Shown: positions 36,677 to 45,486 of the stretch, piece by piece
How the letters are laid out: each line of letters begins with the position of its first letter
Numbering within the stretch: the stretch's first letter is position 1
From: Hydrogenophaga sp.
GTDB taxonomy: Bacteria > Pseudomonadota > Gammaproteobacteria > Burkholderiales > Burkholderiaceae_C
Assembly (NCBI RefSeq): GCF_025699295.1
Contig: NZ_JAILWB010000002.1
Location: 186,001 to 250,000, forward strand
Direction: 5' to 3'
DNA: 64,000 nucleotides
Notes under the pieces: model-generated
Databases searched by the model: none
What the model was told of the DNA's origin: nothing
The model's input: the letters and a program-made list of their open reading frames with translations, nothing else
Translations under genes and position numbers: made by a program

Positions 36677-38935
36677 ATGAGTACCCTGCATCCCGAAGAA
36701 CCCCATGCCAGCCACTCCTGTGGGTGTGGAACCACCTGCGGAGCGGGGCCATCTGCCACCGTGGTGCCCCCGCCAAAACCGGTTCCAGAAGGTGTACCGG
36801 TTTTTCGTATCCCTACCATGGACTGCGCGGCGGAAGAGGGCGAAATCCGCCATGCCCTGGCCGATCTCCCGGGCCTGCGCAGCCTGAGCTTTCAACTGGG
36901 CGCACGTACGATTGCCATCGATGCCCCTGCCGAGTCCGTCCAGCAGGCGTTGGATGCCATTCGCAAAGCCGGATTCAATCCGGTTCCCTTGTCCGAGGGC
37001 GCGGCAGGCGAGCATTCCGGGCACGATCACGATCATCGGCATGATGACCGGGGCCTTGCGCTGCCAGAAGGTCTGCCCAGATACGCGCTGGCATTGTTGT
37101 TGGCCTTTGGTGCTGAAAGCATTTCATTTTTTGCGCCGAGTACCCTGGTGTTCACCGGCCTTGGCATGGCCCTTGCGGCGGCGGCCATCGGCTTGGCCGG
37201 GTTTTCGACCTACGTGAAGGGATTGGCCGCATTGCGCAACCGGCGTTTGAACATCAATGCGCTGATGACTGTCGCGGTCACGGGCGCGTTCCTGATCGGT
37301 CAGTGGCCGGAAGCGGCCATGGTGATGGCCCTGTACGCGATTGCAGAGCTCATTGAGGCCCGCTCGGTGGACCGTGCGCGCAACGCCATCAAGGGCCTGC
37401 TGAACATGACGCCAGAAATGGCCGAGGTCCAGCAAGCTGATGGTTCCTGGTCTGACGTTCTGGTCAAGACCGTCGCGATCGGCTCCATCGTCCGTATCAA
37501 GCCTGGAGCGCGGGTTCCCCTGGATGGCGAGGTTGTCGCGGGGAACACGTCCATCGATCAATCGCCTGTGACCGGTGAAAGCATTCCTGTTGACAAAGCG
37601 GCCGGAGATCTCGTGTTCGCCGGCACCATCAATGCGACCGGCATGGTTGAGGTCAGGGTCAAATCCGAGGCCAATGACACGCTGTTGGCTCGCATCATCC
37701 ACGCGGTCGAGCAGGCGCAGGGGTCGAGGGCTCCCACCCAGCAGTTCGTGGACCGCTTTGCCTCCATCTATACACCTGCGGTGTTTGCACTGGCATTGGC
37801 CGTGTGTTTGCTCACGCCGTGGCTCATGGGCTGGACCTGGATGCAGGCCATCTACAAGGCGCTGGTGCTTTTGGTCATTGCCTGTCCTTGTGCGTTGGTG
37901 ATCTCCACCCCGGTCACGGTGGTCAGTGGTTTGGCTGCAGCAGCTCGTCGCGGCATTCTGATCAAGGGGGGCGTCCATCTGGAAGGCGCTCGCAAGATCA
38001 AGGCTATCGCGCTGGACAAGACCGGCACCATCACGCAAGGAAAACCCAAGCTGGTGGCGACCGAAGTTCTGACTGGTGGCCCCGGTGAATCACAGGTCCT
38101 GCGCTGGGCCTCGGATCTGTCGGCCCACTCCGACCACCCCGTCTCACAAGCCATCGCACAAGGGCTTGTGAGAGAGAAGGGCGGCAGTCAGTTCAATGGG
38201 TTCACCGCATTGCCGGGGCGTGGTGTTGAAGCCCAAGCCGATGGATTGACACTGATTCTGGGGAATCACCGACTGATGGAAGAGCGCGGCCTCTGCAGTC
38301 CCCAGATCGAGGCGCGTCTGGCAGAGCAGGAAGCACAGGGCCGCACGGTCACGATGCTGGCGTCCAGCAGCCAGGTGCTGGCGATCTTTGCTGTGGCCGA
38401 CACCATCAAGGAGAGTTCGCGCGAGGCCATTGCAGAGCTTCACGCTCTGGGTGTGACGTCGGTCATGCTCACGGGTGACAACGTTGCCACCGCCAAGGCC
38501 ATCGCGATGCAAGCTGGGATTGACGATGCGCGCGGCAATCTGCTTCCGGAGGACAAGCTCGCCGCTATCGAGGCGTTGCAAAAACAATTCGGCTGTGTGG
38601 CCATGACGGGCGACGGGATCAACGACGCCCCAGCGCTTGCGCGCTCCGACATCGGCTTTGCCATGGGTGGCGCGGGTACCGATACGGCCATGGAAGCGGC
38701 GGACGTGGTGATCATGAACGACGATCTGCGCCGCATTCCCGAGACGATCAGGCTCTCACGCAAGACCCAGTCCATCCTCTGGCAAAACATCGCATTGGCT
38801 CTGGGCATCAAGGCCGTGTTCTTGCTGCTCGCCTTGTTCAACGGCGCGACGATGTGGATGGCTGTGTTCGCTGATATGGGGGGCAGTCTGCTCGTCGTTT
38901 TCAATGGACTGCGGGTGCTTCGCATGGGGCGCTGA
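36677..38935 (+). CDS. cadA: Zn/Cd/Pb-exporting P1B-type ATPase (CadA/ZntA-like)
   Basis: A 752-residue P1B-2 ATPase. The N-terminus has a Cys-rich stretch (HSCGCGTTCGAG), an HMA-like domain around PTMDCAAEEGEIRHAL, and a His-rich loop (HSGHDHDHRHDD, about 114-125). CPC is at about 403-405 in ACPCALVISTPVT, the phosphorylated Asp is about 447 in LDKTGT and the hinge is [16 protein letters not shown]. The last helix has FADMGGSLLVVFNG, whose Asp is a Zn-type ligand. An upstream reading frame overlaps the MerR promoter, so ATG 36677 is taken. It exports divalent Zn, Cd or Pb. Confidence 0.92.
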   Translation: MSTLHPEEPHASHSCGCGTTCGAGPSATVVPPPKPVPEGVPVFRIPTMDCAAEEGEIRHALADLPGLRSLSFQLGARTIAIDAPAESVQQALDAIRKAGFNPVPLSEGAAGEHSGHDHDHRHDDRGLALPEGLPRYALALLLAFGAESISFFAPSTLVFTGLGMALAAAAIGLAGFSTYVKGLAALRNRRLNINALMTVAVTGAFLIGQWPEAAMVMALYAIAELIEARSVDRARNAIKGLLNMTPEMAEVQQADGSWSDVLVKTVAIGSIVRIKPGARVPLDGEVVAGNTSIDQSPVTGESIPVDKAAGDLVFAGTINATGMVEVRVKSEANDTLLARIIHAVEQAQGSRAPTQQFVDRFASIYTPAVFALALAVCLLTPWLMGWTWMQAIYKALVLLVIACPCALVISTPVTVVSGLAAAARRGILIKGGVHLEGARKIKAIALDKTGTITQGKPKLVATEVLTGGPGESQVLRWASDLSAHSDHPVSQAIAQGLVREKGGSQFNGFTALPGRGVEAQADGLTLILGNHRLMEERGLCSPQIEARLAEQEAQGRTVTMLASSSQVLAIFAVADTIKESSREAIAELHALGVTSVMLTGDNVATAKAIAMQAGIDDARGNLLPEDKLAAIEALQKQFGCVAMTGDGINDAPALARSDIGFAMGGAGTDTAMEAADVVIMNDDLRRIPETIRLSRKTQSILWQNIALALGIKAVFLLLALFNGATMWMAVFADMGGSLLVVFNGLRVLRMGR

Positions 38936-39043
38936 TTGGCATGCCCCGGTCTGAAAACCGCGCTCAGGGGGGCTCCCTCCTACCGGTGAAGCCCTGCCGA
39001 AATGTTTGGGTGGTCACGTTTTTGCGAGACAACCAAACGCAGA

Positions 39044-40327
39044 TCAGCCGGTCACGCCGTCGTAGAACAGCTTCCAGCGGCCCTGTTCCTTGCGCCAATA
39101 CTGGCGCTTGACCAGCCCGCGTGTTTCACCTTCCACGACCTCGGCAAAGTTGACCACCGTGACTTCGGTGCCGCGCTTCCAGCGAAAGATCGACACCTCC
39201 TTGAGATCGATGCGCCGGTTCTGGCGCGCTGGCGCTGCAGCGCGCACCAATGTCTTGAGCGGTCGGTCCTGTGCCCCGTCGTCTGCCTGGAAGTCCCGGG
39301 CGGACAGGGCCTGGATCGTCGCCCAGTCGCCCAGTGACCTGGCTTCCGTCCAGCGTGAGAGCAGTTGGCGGAACTCTGCTTTGTGGGCGGAGAGCGTGTC
39401 CGGTCTGACCCAATTCACCTCATCGGCAATGATGACCGGCGTGCGGCGTGGCTCCAGCTCGCGCATGAGGTAGGCCATGTCATCGTTGGCCAAAGCGACA
39501 CAACCCTCGGTGGCGTAGGGGCTGCGGACGTAGGACACGCGAGGCACGCCATGCAACCAGATGCCGCTGCCCGTGCGGCCCATGCGGCGGTCGTGCTCGT
39601 TCGGGTAGTTCAGCGGCAGCGCCCCGATCCCGTACAGCTCTTCGACCTGCTGGTCGTCCAGCCGGCTGGTGATGTGGTACACGCCCAGCGGCGTGCGCAG
39701 ATCGCCTTCCACCTCTTTGTCGAAACCCGCCCGACCGATGGACGCGTAGAAACTGCGGATCAGTTGCAGGCCGCCGGACTGCTGCGCAAACACGTAGACC
39801 CGTGAATGGCTGGCGTCCACGACGACCACATGCCGAACATTACCAGCCAATTCCAGCACTTGCTCCGGCACCGTGCCGGGCGGAGGCATCTCGCTGAGCG
39901 AACCGAGGCGCCGGGCGGCCTCGGCGCGCAGCTTTTGCAGTTGCTCGCGAACGGCCGGTGGGCCATCCTTCACTGTGGCGAAGCTGGGCAGCGTTCCACT
40001 CTGGGTCATCAGAAGGTCCCCATAGACGAGTTGCCCCAACTGGAAACCAGGCACGTCTCGCACCAGCGCTGCGGCCAATGGCAGGGCTTGCCGGTTCCCG
40101 GCTGCGATGGCGTGGTAGACCGCGATGAGGCGTGCTTCCGGCGACGAACGCAATGAGCCGGCAAGCACAGCGCCATCGTTCAAGCTGCTCCTGGCAGTCT
40201 GGCCGGTGGCCTGTCCGATTGGCAGGACCAGAGATGCACCCGCGAGCGCAGCTCGGGAGAGCAGCTTTCGACGAGTAGTGGACAGATTGGATGTCCCTGT
40301 CATGAGATCGGTCTGTCCGAAGGTCAT
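39044..40327 (-). CDS. L,D-transpeptidase (YkuD domain) with C-terminal NTF2-like domain
   Basis: A 427-residue exported protein. The signal region contains TTRRKLLSRAALAGASLVLP, possibly Tat-type. The YkuD catalytic domain spans about 165-295 with His 259 and Cys 276 in SGIWLHGVPRV and YATEGCVALANDD. The C-terminal 100 residues resemble an NTF2/SnoaL-like domain (YWRKEQGRWKLFYDG). Such enzymes form 3-3 crosslinks or attach proteins to peptidoglycan. The start overlaps the M23 peptidase stop by four bases; an alternative ATG is at 40303. It is the last gene of a leftward envelope module. Confidence 0.88.
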   Translation of the reverse strand: MTFGQTDLMTGTSNLSTTRRKLLSRAALAGASLVLPIGQATGQTARSSLNDGAVLAGSLRSSPEARLIAVYHAIAAGNRQALPLAAALVRDVPGFQLGQLVYGDLLMTQSGTLPSFATVKDGPPAVREQLQKLRAEAARRLGSLSEMPPPGTVPEQVLELAGNVRHVVVVDASHSRVYVFAQQSGGLQLIRSFYASIGRAGFDKEVEGDLRTPLGVYHITSRLDDQQVEELYGIGALPLNYPNEHDRRMGRTGSGIWLHGVPRVSYVRSPYATEGCVALANDDMAYLMRELEPRRTPVIIADEVNWVRPDTLSAHKAEFRQLLSRWTEARSLGDWATIQALSARDFQADDGAQDRPLKTLVRAAAPARQNRRIDLKEVSIFRWKRGTEVTVVNFAEVVEGETRGLVKRQYWRKEQGRWKLFYDGVTG

Positions 40328-41652
40328 TGCGCGTCGGCCAGGGCGACGGAAGCGGCCATGGCGAGCTGTTCCCGAATGGTCTTGGCCTCTTGCTTGAAGC
40401 CGGGTAGTTGGGCAACCGCAACGGTCGAGACCAACGAATCGCTGGAGATCCGCGACGGGTTGGTTTGCACGCCTTTGACGAGGTATTCAAAGTGCAGGTT
40501 CGGGCCTGTCGCCGTCCCGGTGGAGCCGACCGTTCCGATGGTCTGGCCTTGCTGCACGCGTTGGCCCACCCGGACGGCGATGCGTTCCAGGTGCGCATAC
40601 GCAGTGGCGGCTTTGTCGGGGTGCTGGATCACGACGTAGTTGCCATATCCACCTTGGCGACTCGCGAAGCTCACCACGCCGTCGGCCACGGTTCGGATAG
40701 GGGTGCCGGTCGGCGCGCCGTAGTCCGTGCCCTTGTGGGCTTTCTGCCCCCCGAACACCGGGTGGATACGTGGCCCGTAAGAACTGGTGACCCGGGAAAA
40801 CGCCAGGGGAGAAGCCAGGTAGGCGCGTCGCTGACTCGCCCCATCTAGGCTGACAAATTCGCCCGCTTTGCCAGGCGCCTGGAACCACATGGCCTGGTGT
40901 GTTTCCCGGCCATGCTGGATCTCGGCGCCCAGCAGCTGTCCTGTGAACAGGATTTCGCCGTCCAGCTCGAAGGCTTCATAGACAAGATTGACGCGCGTAC
41001 CACGCCGCAGATCGTGCTGAAAGTCGAGGTCTCCGGAAAAGGCCTCGACCGTCTGCGCGGCGATGGCATCTGGAATGTCGGCCTGATCGGTGGCCGCGTA
41101 GAACGAGGAGCGAATGGTGAGCGAGCCGAACCGCACCAGGCGACGTGGCGTGGGCTGTTCGAGCCGGGCGTTGAATCCAATGTCTTGCCGCTCCACCACC
41201 AGTCGACTGACGCGCTGCTTGTCGGCGTCCACCCAGCGCACCGACAAGGTGCTCAAGCGCCCCTCGGGGGTACGGGTGACAGAAGCCAGCTTGCCAGAAG
41301 CACCCGTCAGCAGCAGCCGTGATGTGGTGTCACGGGCGAGAAAGCTCTGTGCTTCACGATCATCGACGCCCAGCCGTTTGAGCAAGGCCTGCAGGGAGTC
41401 GTCTCGGCGGGTGAGCTGCGATTGGTGAATCAGAAACTCGGGCGCCGATGCCGTCAGCGCAGGCTCCGCCAGAGGGGTATCCATGGTCTCCACCACCTGC
41501 CGGACCGGCCACTGGGCGGCGTCAGGCAAGGTAGGTGAGACGCCAAAGGCCACGACACCCGTGCCCAGCAGCAAGGTGCCCAGGGCGGCCAGCACGGGCC
41601 GTCGGTGGCTGTGGATCAGTGTTTGCAGATTGCGCAAGTGGACAGGCTTCAT
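40324..41652 (-). CDS. M23 family metallopeptidase (LytM/NlpD type)
   Basis: A 442-residue membrane-anchored peptidase. One transmembrane segment (about 17-40) precedes a long periplasmic region. The catalytic domain begins near residue 290: SYGPRIHPVF, then HKGTDYGAPTG (Zn ligands His 306, Asp 310), TAYAHLER and GPNLHFEYLV. All ligand positions are present, so it should cut peptidoglycan cross-bridges. It follows the SCO gene by 42 bases and is coupled to the L,D-transpeptidase by an ATGA overlap; one enzyme cuts and the other makes crosslinks. Confidence 0.9.
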   Translation of the reverse strand: MKPVHLRNLQTLIHSHRRPVLAALGTLLLGTGVVAFGVSPTLPDAAQWPVRQVVETMDTPLAEPALTASAPEFLIHQSQLTRRDDSLQALLKRLGVDDREAQSFLARDTTSRLLLTGASGKLASVTRTPEGRLSTLSVRWVDADKQRVSRLVVERQDIGFNARLEQPTPRRLVRFGSLTIRSSFYAATDQADIPDAIAAQTVEAFSGDLDFQHDLRRGTRVNLVYEAFELDGEILFTGQLLGAEIQHGRETHQAMWFQAPGKAGEFVSLDGASQRRAYLASPLAFSRVTSSYGPRIHPVFGGQKAHKGTDYGAPTGTPIRTVADGVVSFASRQGGYGNYVVIQHPDKAATAYAHLERIAVRVGQRVQQGQTIGTVGSTGTATGPNLHFEYLVKGVQTNPSRISSDSLVSTVAVAQLPGFKQEAKTIREQLAMAASVALADAQ

Positions 41653-41694
41653 GGCAAGGCAGGCAGTGGCTTTATTCCCAGGGCTTGAAGCGCC

Positions 41695-42333
41695 TCAGGC
41701 CGCGGACAAAAGGACCTGGATGTCCGATGCGATCGTGGCGGCATCGGTTCCGTAGGCGGAAAACAGGCGGACCCGGGCTTCGGTGTCGAAGATGTACTTA
41801 CCCGCCGAGTGGTCCATGGTGTAGGAGGTCGGGGTCGAACCCGGGACCTTCTTGTAGTAAATCTTGAAGCCAGTTGCGACGTCCTGGAGTTCACCGGGTT
41901 CGGGCCGCAGCGCGATGAAACTCGGGTCGAAGTTCGCCATGTACTCCTTGAGCAGCGCCTGTGTGTCCCGCTCGGGATCCACCGTGATGAAGAGTACCTG
42001 CAGCCGGTCGCCCTGGGCACCCAGCAAGCGCTTGACCTCTGCCATGGTGGTCATCGAGGTGGGGCAGACGTCCGGACACTGGGTGAAGCCGAAGAAAACG
42101 ACCGCGATCTTGTCCTTGAAGTCCTTCATCGTCCTCAGGTTGCCGAGGTGATCCTTGAGCCGGAGATCCTGGGCAAAGGATGCGCCGGTCACATCGGTGC
42201 TCTTGAACTTGGGAGCTTCTGGTGAACAGGCCATCAACGCAGGGATACCTGCCAAGCAAGCGAGAGACGTCTGAACAAATCGCCGACGGTCGATGGACGA
42301 GTCGTCTGAAATGGTTGAAGAGCGCTGTGTCAT
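41695..42333 (-). CDS. SCO1/SenC family copper chaperone or thiol reductase
   Basis: A 212-residue protein with a Tat-like start (DRRRFVQTSLACLAG) and a possible lipobox ending at Cys 36 (PALMAC). The thioredoxin-like domain carries CPDVC at about 86-90 and a conserved His in YTMDHSAGKYIFD, the three copper ligands of SCO proteins. SCO proteins deliver copper to cytochrome oxidase or reduce its Cu site. The gene starts one base after the DsbA-like stop. In this module it may protect or metallate periplasmic thiol proteins. Confidence 0.9.
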   Translation of the reverse strand: MTQRSSTISDDSSIDRRRFVQTSLACLAGIPALMACSPEAPKFKSTDVTGASFAQDLRLKDHLGNLRTMKDFKDKIAVVFFGFTQCPDVCPTSMTTMAEVKRLLGAQGDRLQVLFITVDPERDTQALLKEYMANFDPSFIALRPEPGELQDVATGFKIYYKKVPGSTPTSYTMDHSAGKYIFDTEARVRLFSAYGTDAATIASDIQVLLSAA

Positions 42334-42334
42334 G

Positions 42335-43039
42335 TCACTTCCTGGCTTTGGCTACTTCTTCGGCCACGAGCGCCATCAACTGCTGATCGCCAAAAGACGG
42401 CAGTCCGCGGCCATTGACGAAGAAGGTGGGCGTCTTGGTCACTTCCAGGGCGGTCAGGTCCTCGATGTCTTGCTTCAGAACCGCGTCGATGGCTGGCGTC
42501 TGTGCGTCGGCTTGAGCCTTGGCGATGTCCAGGCCCGCCTCTTGCGCGGCGCGGTATGCCAGATCGAGGTTGGGTTTGCCGTGGTCGGCCCACTGCGGCT
42601 GGGCGGCCAGCACCATTTCCAGCACCGGAAGGTATTTGTCCTGTAGTTTGGCGGCTTCCAGCAGCTTGACCACCTGATCAGAACCGGCATGGAAGGGGGC
42701 GTACCGGACCACCAGGCGCACATCGTTCGGGTACTGCTTGAGGATGTTCTTGACGATGGGATAGAACGCTCGACAGGTCTCGCACGCGGGGTCAAAGAAC
42801 TCGACGATGGTGACCGGCGCGTTGCGCGGCCCAAAGACCGGCGAATGGAAGCGGACTAGGCGGTTGTCTGCCTGGCTGCCCGACGGGGTGGCCGGCTGAG
42901 CGGTGGATTCCTTGACGACCTGATTGACCTTCTCCGCCTGCGAGTTCTGGACCCGCTTCTGGTAGGCATTCATGCCCAGGACGAAGAACATCAGGACGAT
43001 GGCGACGAGGGCGGCGACGGTGATTTTTTTGGAATTCAT
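42335..43039 (-). CDS. DsbA-family thioredoxin-like protein (membrane-anchored)
   Basis: A 234-residue protein with one N-terminal hydrophobic segment (about 6-24) and a periplasmic DsbA-like domain. The active site is CETC at about 86-89 in EFFDPACETCRAFYP and the cis-Pro loop is VTKTPTFFVNGRGLP. It overlaps the dsbB-like gene by four bases, so an oxidase pair is likely. The protein encoded at 45487 is a paralogue with CEAC. Confidence 0.88.
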   Translation of the reverse strand: MNSKKITVAALVAIVLMFFVLGMNAYQKRVQNSQAEKVNQVVKESTAQPATPSGSQADNRLVRFHSPVFGPRNAPVTIVEFFDPACETCRAFYPIVKNILKQYPNDVRLVVRYAPFHAGSDQVVKLLEAAKLQDKYLPVLEMVLAAQPQWADHGKPNLDLAYRAAQEAGLDIAKAQADAQTPAIDAVLKQDIEDLTALEVTKTPTFFVNGRGLPSFGDQQLMALVAEEVAKARK

Positions 43040-43452
43040 CGGGAGGACTTTCTGAGGTAGACGACGAGAAGGATGACCAGCGCCAGGAACGCGGCCAGCG
43101 ACAGCCAGGGAATCTGGACACCATTGAGGATTTCGAGCTTCTGGTCCGCGCAAGACACCCCGGCGCTGCATGGCACCCAGGCTTTGGGAATCAGGCCCGC
43201 GACCAGCAGGGTGTGGTAGCCGGCCATGGCCAGACCGCCCAATGCCAGGGCCAGGGCATAGATAGCGCCCCGGCGGTCATCGGTGAAACAGGCGATGCCC
43301 AGAACGATGGCGATGGGGAACATGAAGATGCGCTGGTACCAGCACAGCACGCAGGGCGTCATACCCATGACTTCACCGATGAACAGCGCGCCCAGGGTGG
43401 CGGTGGTCGCCATCAGCCAGGCCATCAGCAGCAGGGTCCAGGGTCGTGTCAT
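43036..43452 (-). CDS. Disulfide bond formation protein DsbB/BdbC family
   Basis: A 138-residue membrane protein with about four transmembrane segments. The first periplasmic Cys pair is CVLC at about 34-37 in MTPCVLCWYQRIFMFPIAI, and the second pair is in VPCSAGVSCADQK. It re-oxidises DsbA-type proteins and passes electrons to quinone. It overlaps lspA upstream and the DsbA-like gene downstream by four bases each. It is shorter than E. coli DsbB and closer to the BdbC type. Confidence 0.88.
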   Translation of the reverse strand: MTRPWTLLLMAWLMATTATLGALFIGEVMGMTPCVLCWYQRIFMFPIAIVLGIACFTDDRRGAIYALALALGGLAMAGYHTLLVAGLIPKAWVPCSAGVSCADQKLEILNGVQIPWLSLAAFLALVILLVVYLRKSSR

Positions 43453-43955
43453 GACGGGCACTCCGAGGAGGCGACCGTTGGGCGAAAGGACATCAGAATC
43501 CAGGTGCCCGCCGCCAGCACGATAAACACATCGGCCAGGTTGAAGGCCGGCCAATGCAGACCACGCCAGTGCAGGTCGAGGAAATCGGTGACCGCGCCAC
43601 TGGCGATGCGGTCGATCAGGTTGCCGCTGCCGCCGGCCACCAGCAGCGCACCCGCCACGCGTTCGAGTGGGTCCACCCGGCGCGCCAGACTGACGAATGT
43701 GATGGGAACGACCACCGCGAAACCGACGACGATGAAGAACACCCGCTGCCAGCCGCCCGCATCGGCCAGCAGCGAAAACGCTGCACCAGTGTTGAGCACA
43801 TGAACCAGGTTGAACCAGGTCGTGACCTCGACGGCCGTGCCCAGCGCGATGGTGCTGGCGAACCAGGCTTTGCTCAACTGGTCCAGTGCCAAAAGAAAGG
43901 CCACTGCGGTGAGCCAAGCCAGACGAGGACGATCCCGCCAGGGAAATGCAGACAT
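43449..43955 (-). CDS. lspA: Lipoprotein signal peptidase LspA
   Basis: A 168-residue aspartyl membrane protease that removes lipoprotein signal peptides. Four transmembrane segments are seen, with family motifs LALDQLSKAWF, NTGAAFSLLAD, GGSGNLIDRI and WPAFNLADVFIV; the two catalytic Asp are in the last two. The ATG at 43955 has AGGG eight bases upstream; a GTG at 43964 is possible. LspA copies occur beside Pb/Cd resistance genes (the PbrB/PbrC group). It overlaps the DsbB-like gene. It is likely an extra copy besides the housekeeping one, which is not in this window. Confidence 0.9.
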   Translation of the reverse strand: MSAFPWRDRPRLAWLTAVAFLLALDQLSKAWFASTIALGTAVEVTTWFNLVHVLNTGAAFSLLADAGGWQRVFFIVVGFAVVVPITFVSLARRVDPLERVAGALLVAGGSGNLIDRIASGAVTDFLDLHWRGLHWPAFNLADVFIVLAAGTWILMSFRPTVASSECPS

Positions 43956-44061
43956 GAAAAACACCCTGAAAGAACGGACATCACCAGCCGCGAGGGCTGG
44001 CGCGTTTCACAGGGATCGGAGCGGTGCGGCGCTGGGCGCCGTCAAAAAAACCGAACCCTGG

Positions 44062-44400
44062 TCAGGCCAGGGTGGGCCACTGCGGCCGTTCGGGCCTCTC
44101 GACGAACAGCACCTCGGTCCAGGAGCGCGTCCCGGCTTGCGTCCGAGTGCTGGTGTCGCTCATGGAAAAGGATCTGCTGGTCAGCACGGCTAAGGCTCCA
44201 GTGTGGCAACTCCCGCAATGCGGGTGCTGCGCATGGCTTTCACTGGCGTGTTCGTCGGCATCGGCTTGAAACAGCACGTCCGCCGTACTGGCGTGCATCG
44301 GTCCACAGGGTTCGTGTACGCAAGGCGCGCCCGTGGCTGCACCGGCCCACTGCAAGGGCAGGCAGAACATCAGCAACAGGGCAAAGAGACAGGCGCGCAT
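44062..44400 (-). CDS. Small secreted His/Cys-rich protein (CzcI-like)
   Basis: About 112 residues. The signal peptide is MRACLFALLLMFCLPLQWAG, then CVHEPCGPMHA, a stretch rich in His (ASESHAQHPHCGSCHTGAL) and an unstructured tail. It shares the LPLQ-type leader with the protein encoded at 23202 and with CzcI-like proteins of metal operons. An ATG two codons upstream (44406) is equally possible; neither has a ribosome site. It lies between the DUF3703 gene and lspA. Its role is unknown; metal binding in the periplasm is plausible. Confidence 0.65.
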   Translation of the reverse strand: MRACLFALLLMFCLPLQWAGAATGAPCVHEPCGPMHASTADVLFQADADEHASESHAQHPHCGSCHTGALAVLTSRSFSMSDTSTRTQAGTRSWTEVLFVERPERPQWPTLA

Positions 44401-44465
44401 CAGCATGGGATTGTAGAGCGAAGGCTGCGATGGATGCACATTGACCGAGGCAACCCGCTGGATGT

Positions 44466-44861
44466 TCAAGGCGCCGGTGGTCTCTGGTATGCGCGGATGG
44501 TGGCCAGCAGTTCTTGCTCCACCGGCATCGGCCGGAACGCGCCGATGTGTGATCGCCCTGTGTTGCCCAGCGGCAGCCGGCCCAGCAGGTGCCCTAGTGG
44601 AACCAGCAGCAGCCGCAGCAGTTGACCGTTCACCTCGCCCAGGTTCCGCGTCTGCCAGGCCAGCGCGAGCATGAGCCCATGCGTTCGCACATGCGGGGCC
44701 AGACGGGTTTGTCCGAGCACGTGCAGGGCTTCGAGCAGATGCCAGGCCTGGGCCAGATCACTTCGGTCGATCCGGAGGTAAGCCCGGTGTATCCGCGCGA
44801 AAGTGTGTGGGTCAAACGCCACCGTTTCTTTGGGTTCAGTGCGCATGGTCGTGGTGTTCAT
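44466..44861 (-). CDS. DUF3703 family protein
   Basis: A 131-residue protein made of helices, with the family-type core QAWHLLEALHVLGQTRLAPH, then VRTHGLMLALAWQTRN and the ending LPLGNTGRSHIGAFRPMPV. DUF3703 genes are regularly found next to cation diffusion facilitators and MerR regulators, as here, but their function is not known. The start lies inside the residual 3' tail of the CDF gene, so the two were probably coupled before the CDF gene was damaged. Confidence 0.75.
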   Translation of the reverse strand: MNTTTMRTEPKETVAFDPHTFARIHRAYLRIDRSDLAQAWHLLEALHVLGQTRLAPHVRTHGLMLALAWQTRNLGEVNGQLLRLLLVPLGHLLGRLPLGNTGRSHIGAFRPMPVEQELLATIRAYQRPPAP

Positions 44862-45181
44862 GTCCGTGAGCGTGGGCCGCACCGACTTGTAGATCAGGCC
44901 ACATAGAGACCAAAGCCCATCATGCTGAAGGCCTTGAGCGCCGCTGCCCGAGCACGCCAAGCCAGCGCCAAAGCCAGTACCGCCAGCGACACGCCATAGT
45001 TAAACGCATCGCCGGCGAAGTCGATGGCATCGGCCAGAAGGCACAGCGATCCCGATGAAAAGCCGGCGCCCAGTTCGACCACGAACATAGCGCTAGTGAC
45101 GATGAGCGCCACCCACAGCATGCGACGGTAGCGCGGCAGGATGTCTATTTGGCTGGGAGCGGGGCAGCTGTGAGCTGACAT
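44836..45181 (-). pseudogene. Cation diffusion facilitator (CzcD-like) transporter with internal deletion
   Basis: The first 92 or so residues are a normal start of a CDF-type transporter: two to three hydrophobic segments with CLLADAIDFAGDAFNYGVSL. The frame then stops at 44894. A shifted frame directly after it encodes a His-rich tail (AAHAHGHEHHDHAH, ending at 44836), the usual C-terminus of such transporters. The middle of the gene, at least 100 residues, is missing, so transport is unlikely. The ATG at 45181 has AAGGAG six bases upstream and the MerR-type promoter lies just before it. Confidence 0.75.
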
Positions 45182-45204
45182 GGAAACTCCTTCAGAGTGA
45201 CGCT

Positions 45205-45235
45205 ATTGAAAACCCTGGAGCGGGTCCAGAGTCAA
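45205..45235 (-). promoter_or_regulatory. MerR-type operator/promoter for the leftward CDF-to-L,D-transpeptidase run
   Basis: Read on the minus strand, TTGACT and TTCAAT are separated by 19 bases with the dyad CTGGACCCGCTCCAG in the spacer. It stands 24 bases before the CDF start. The opposite strand begins a broken MerR gene, the normal divergent layout. No terminator was seen between here and 39044, so it may drive the whole leftward run. Confidence 0.85.
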
Positions 45236-45265
45236 GCCCTCAGTCCTTCCGACGGTAGATACCAC

Positions 45266-45340
45266 ATGCGCATCAAGGAACTCGCCATGGCCACAGGCGT
45301 TGCCTATCAGCCGAGCTGGCTAGTCAAAACTTTTTTCTAG
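45266..45340 (+). pseudogene. cadR-like MerR regulator, 5' remnant
   Basis: MRIKELAMATGVAY at the start matches the first helix of the intact regulator at 56253 (MRIKELAQATGVDV). After 14 codons homology is lost and the frame stops within another dozen codons. It is the divergent partner of the damaged CDF gene. The remaining 150 bases up to 45486 hold nothing I can identify. Confidence 0.7.
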
Positions 45341-45486
45341 GCCGGTGCGTGTGGTGCACATCGGGCACATATTTCAGCTCTTTGCGACCGGGTAAGCGTT
45401 GAAACACCGGTTTTGGAGGTGCTGCTTACCTAAGAACGGAGGTCTCGGCGGTTTCGATCTGAAACTCGTTGACGTCTACACCAGGG

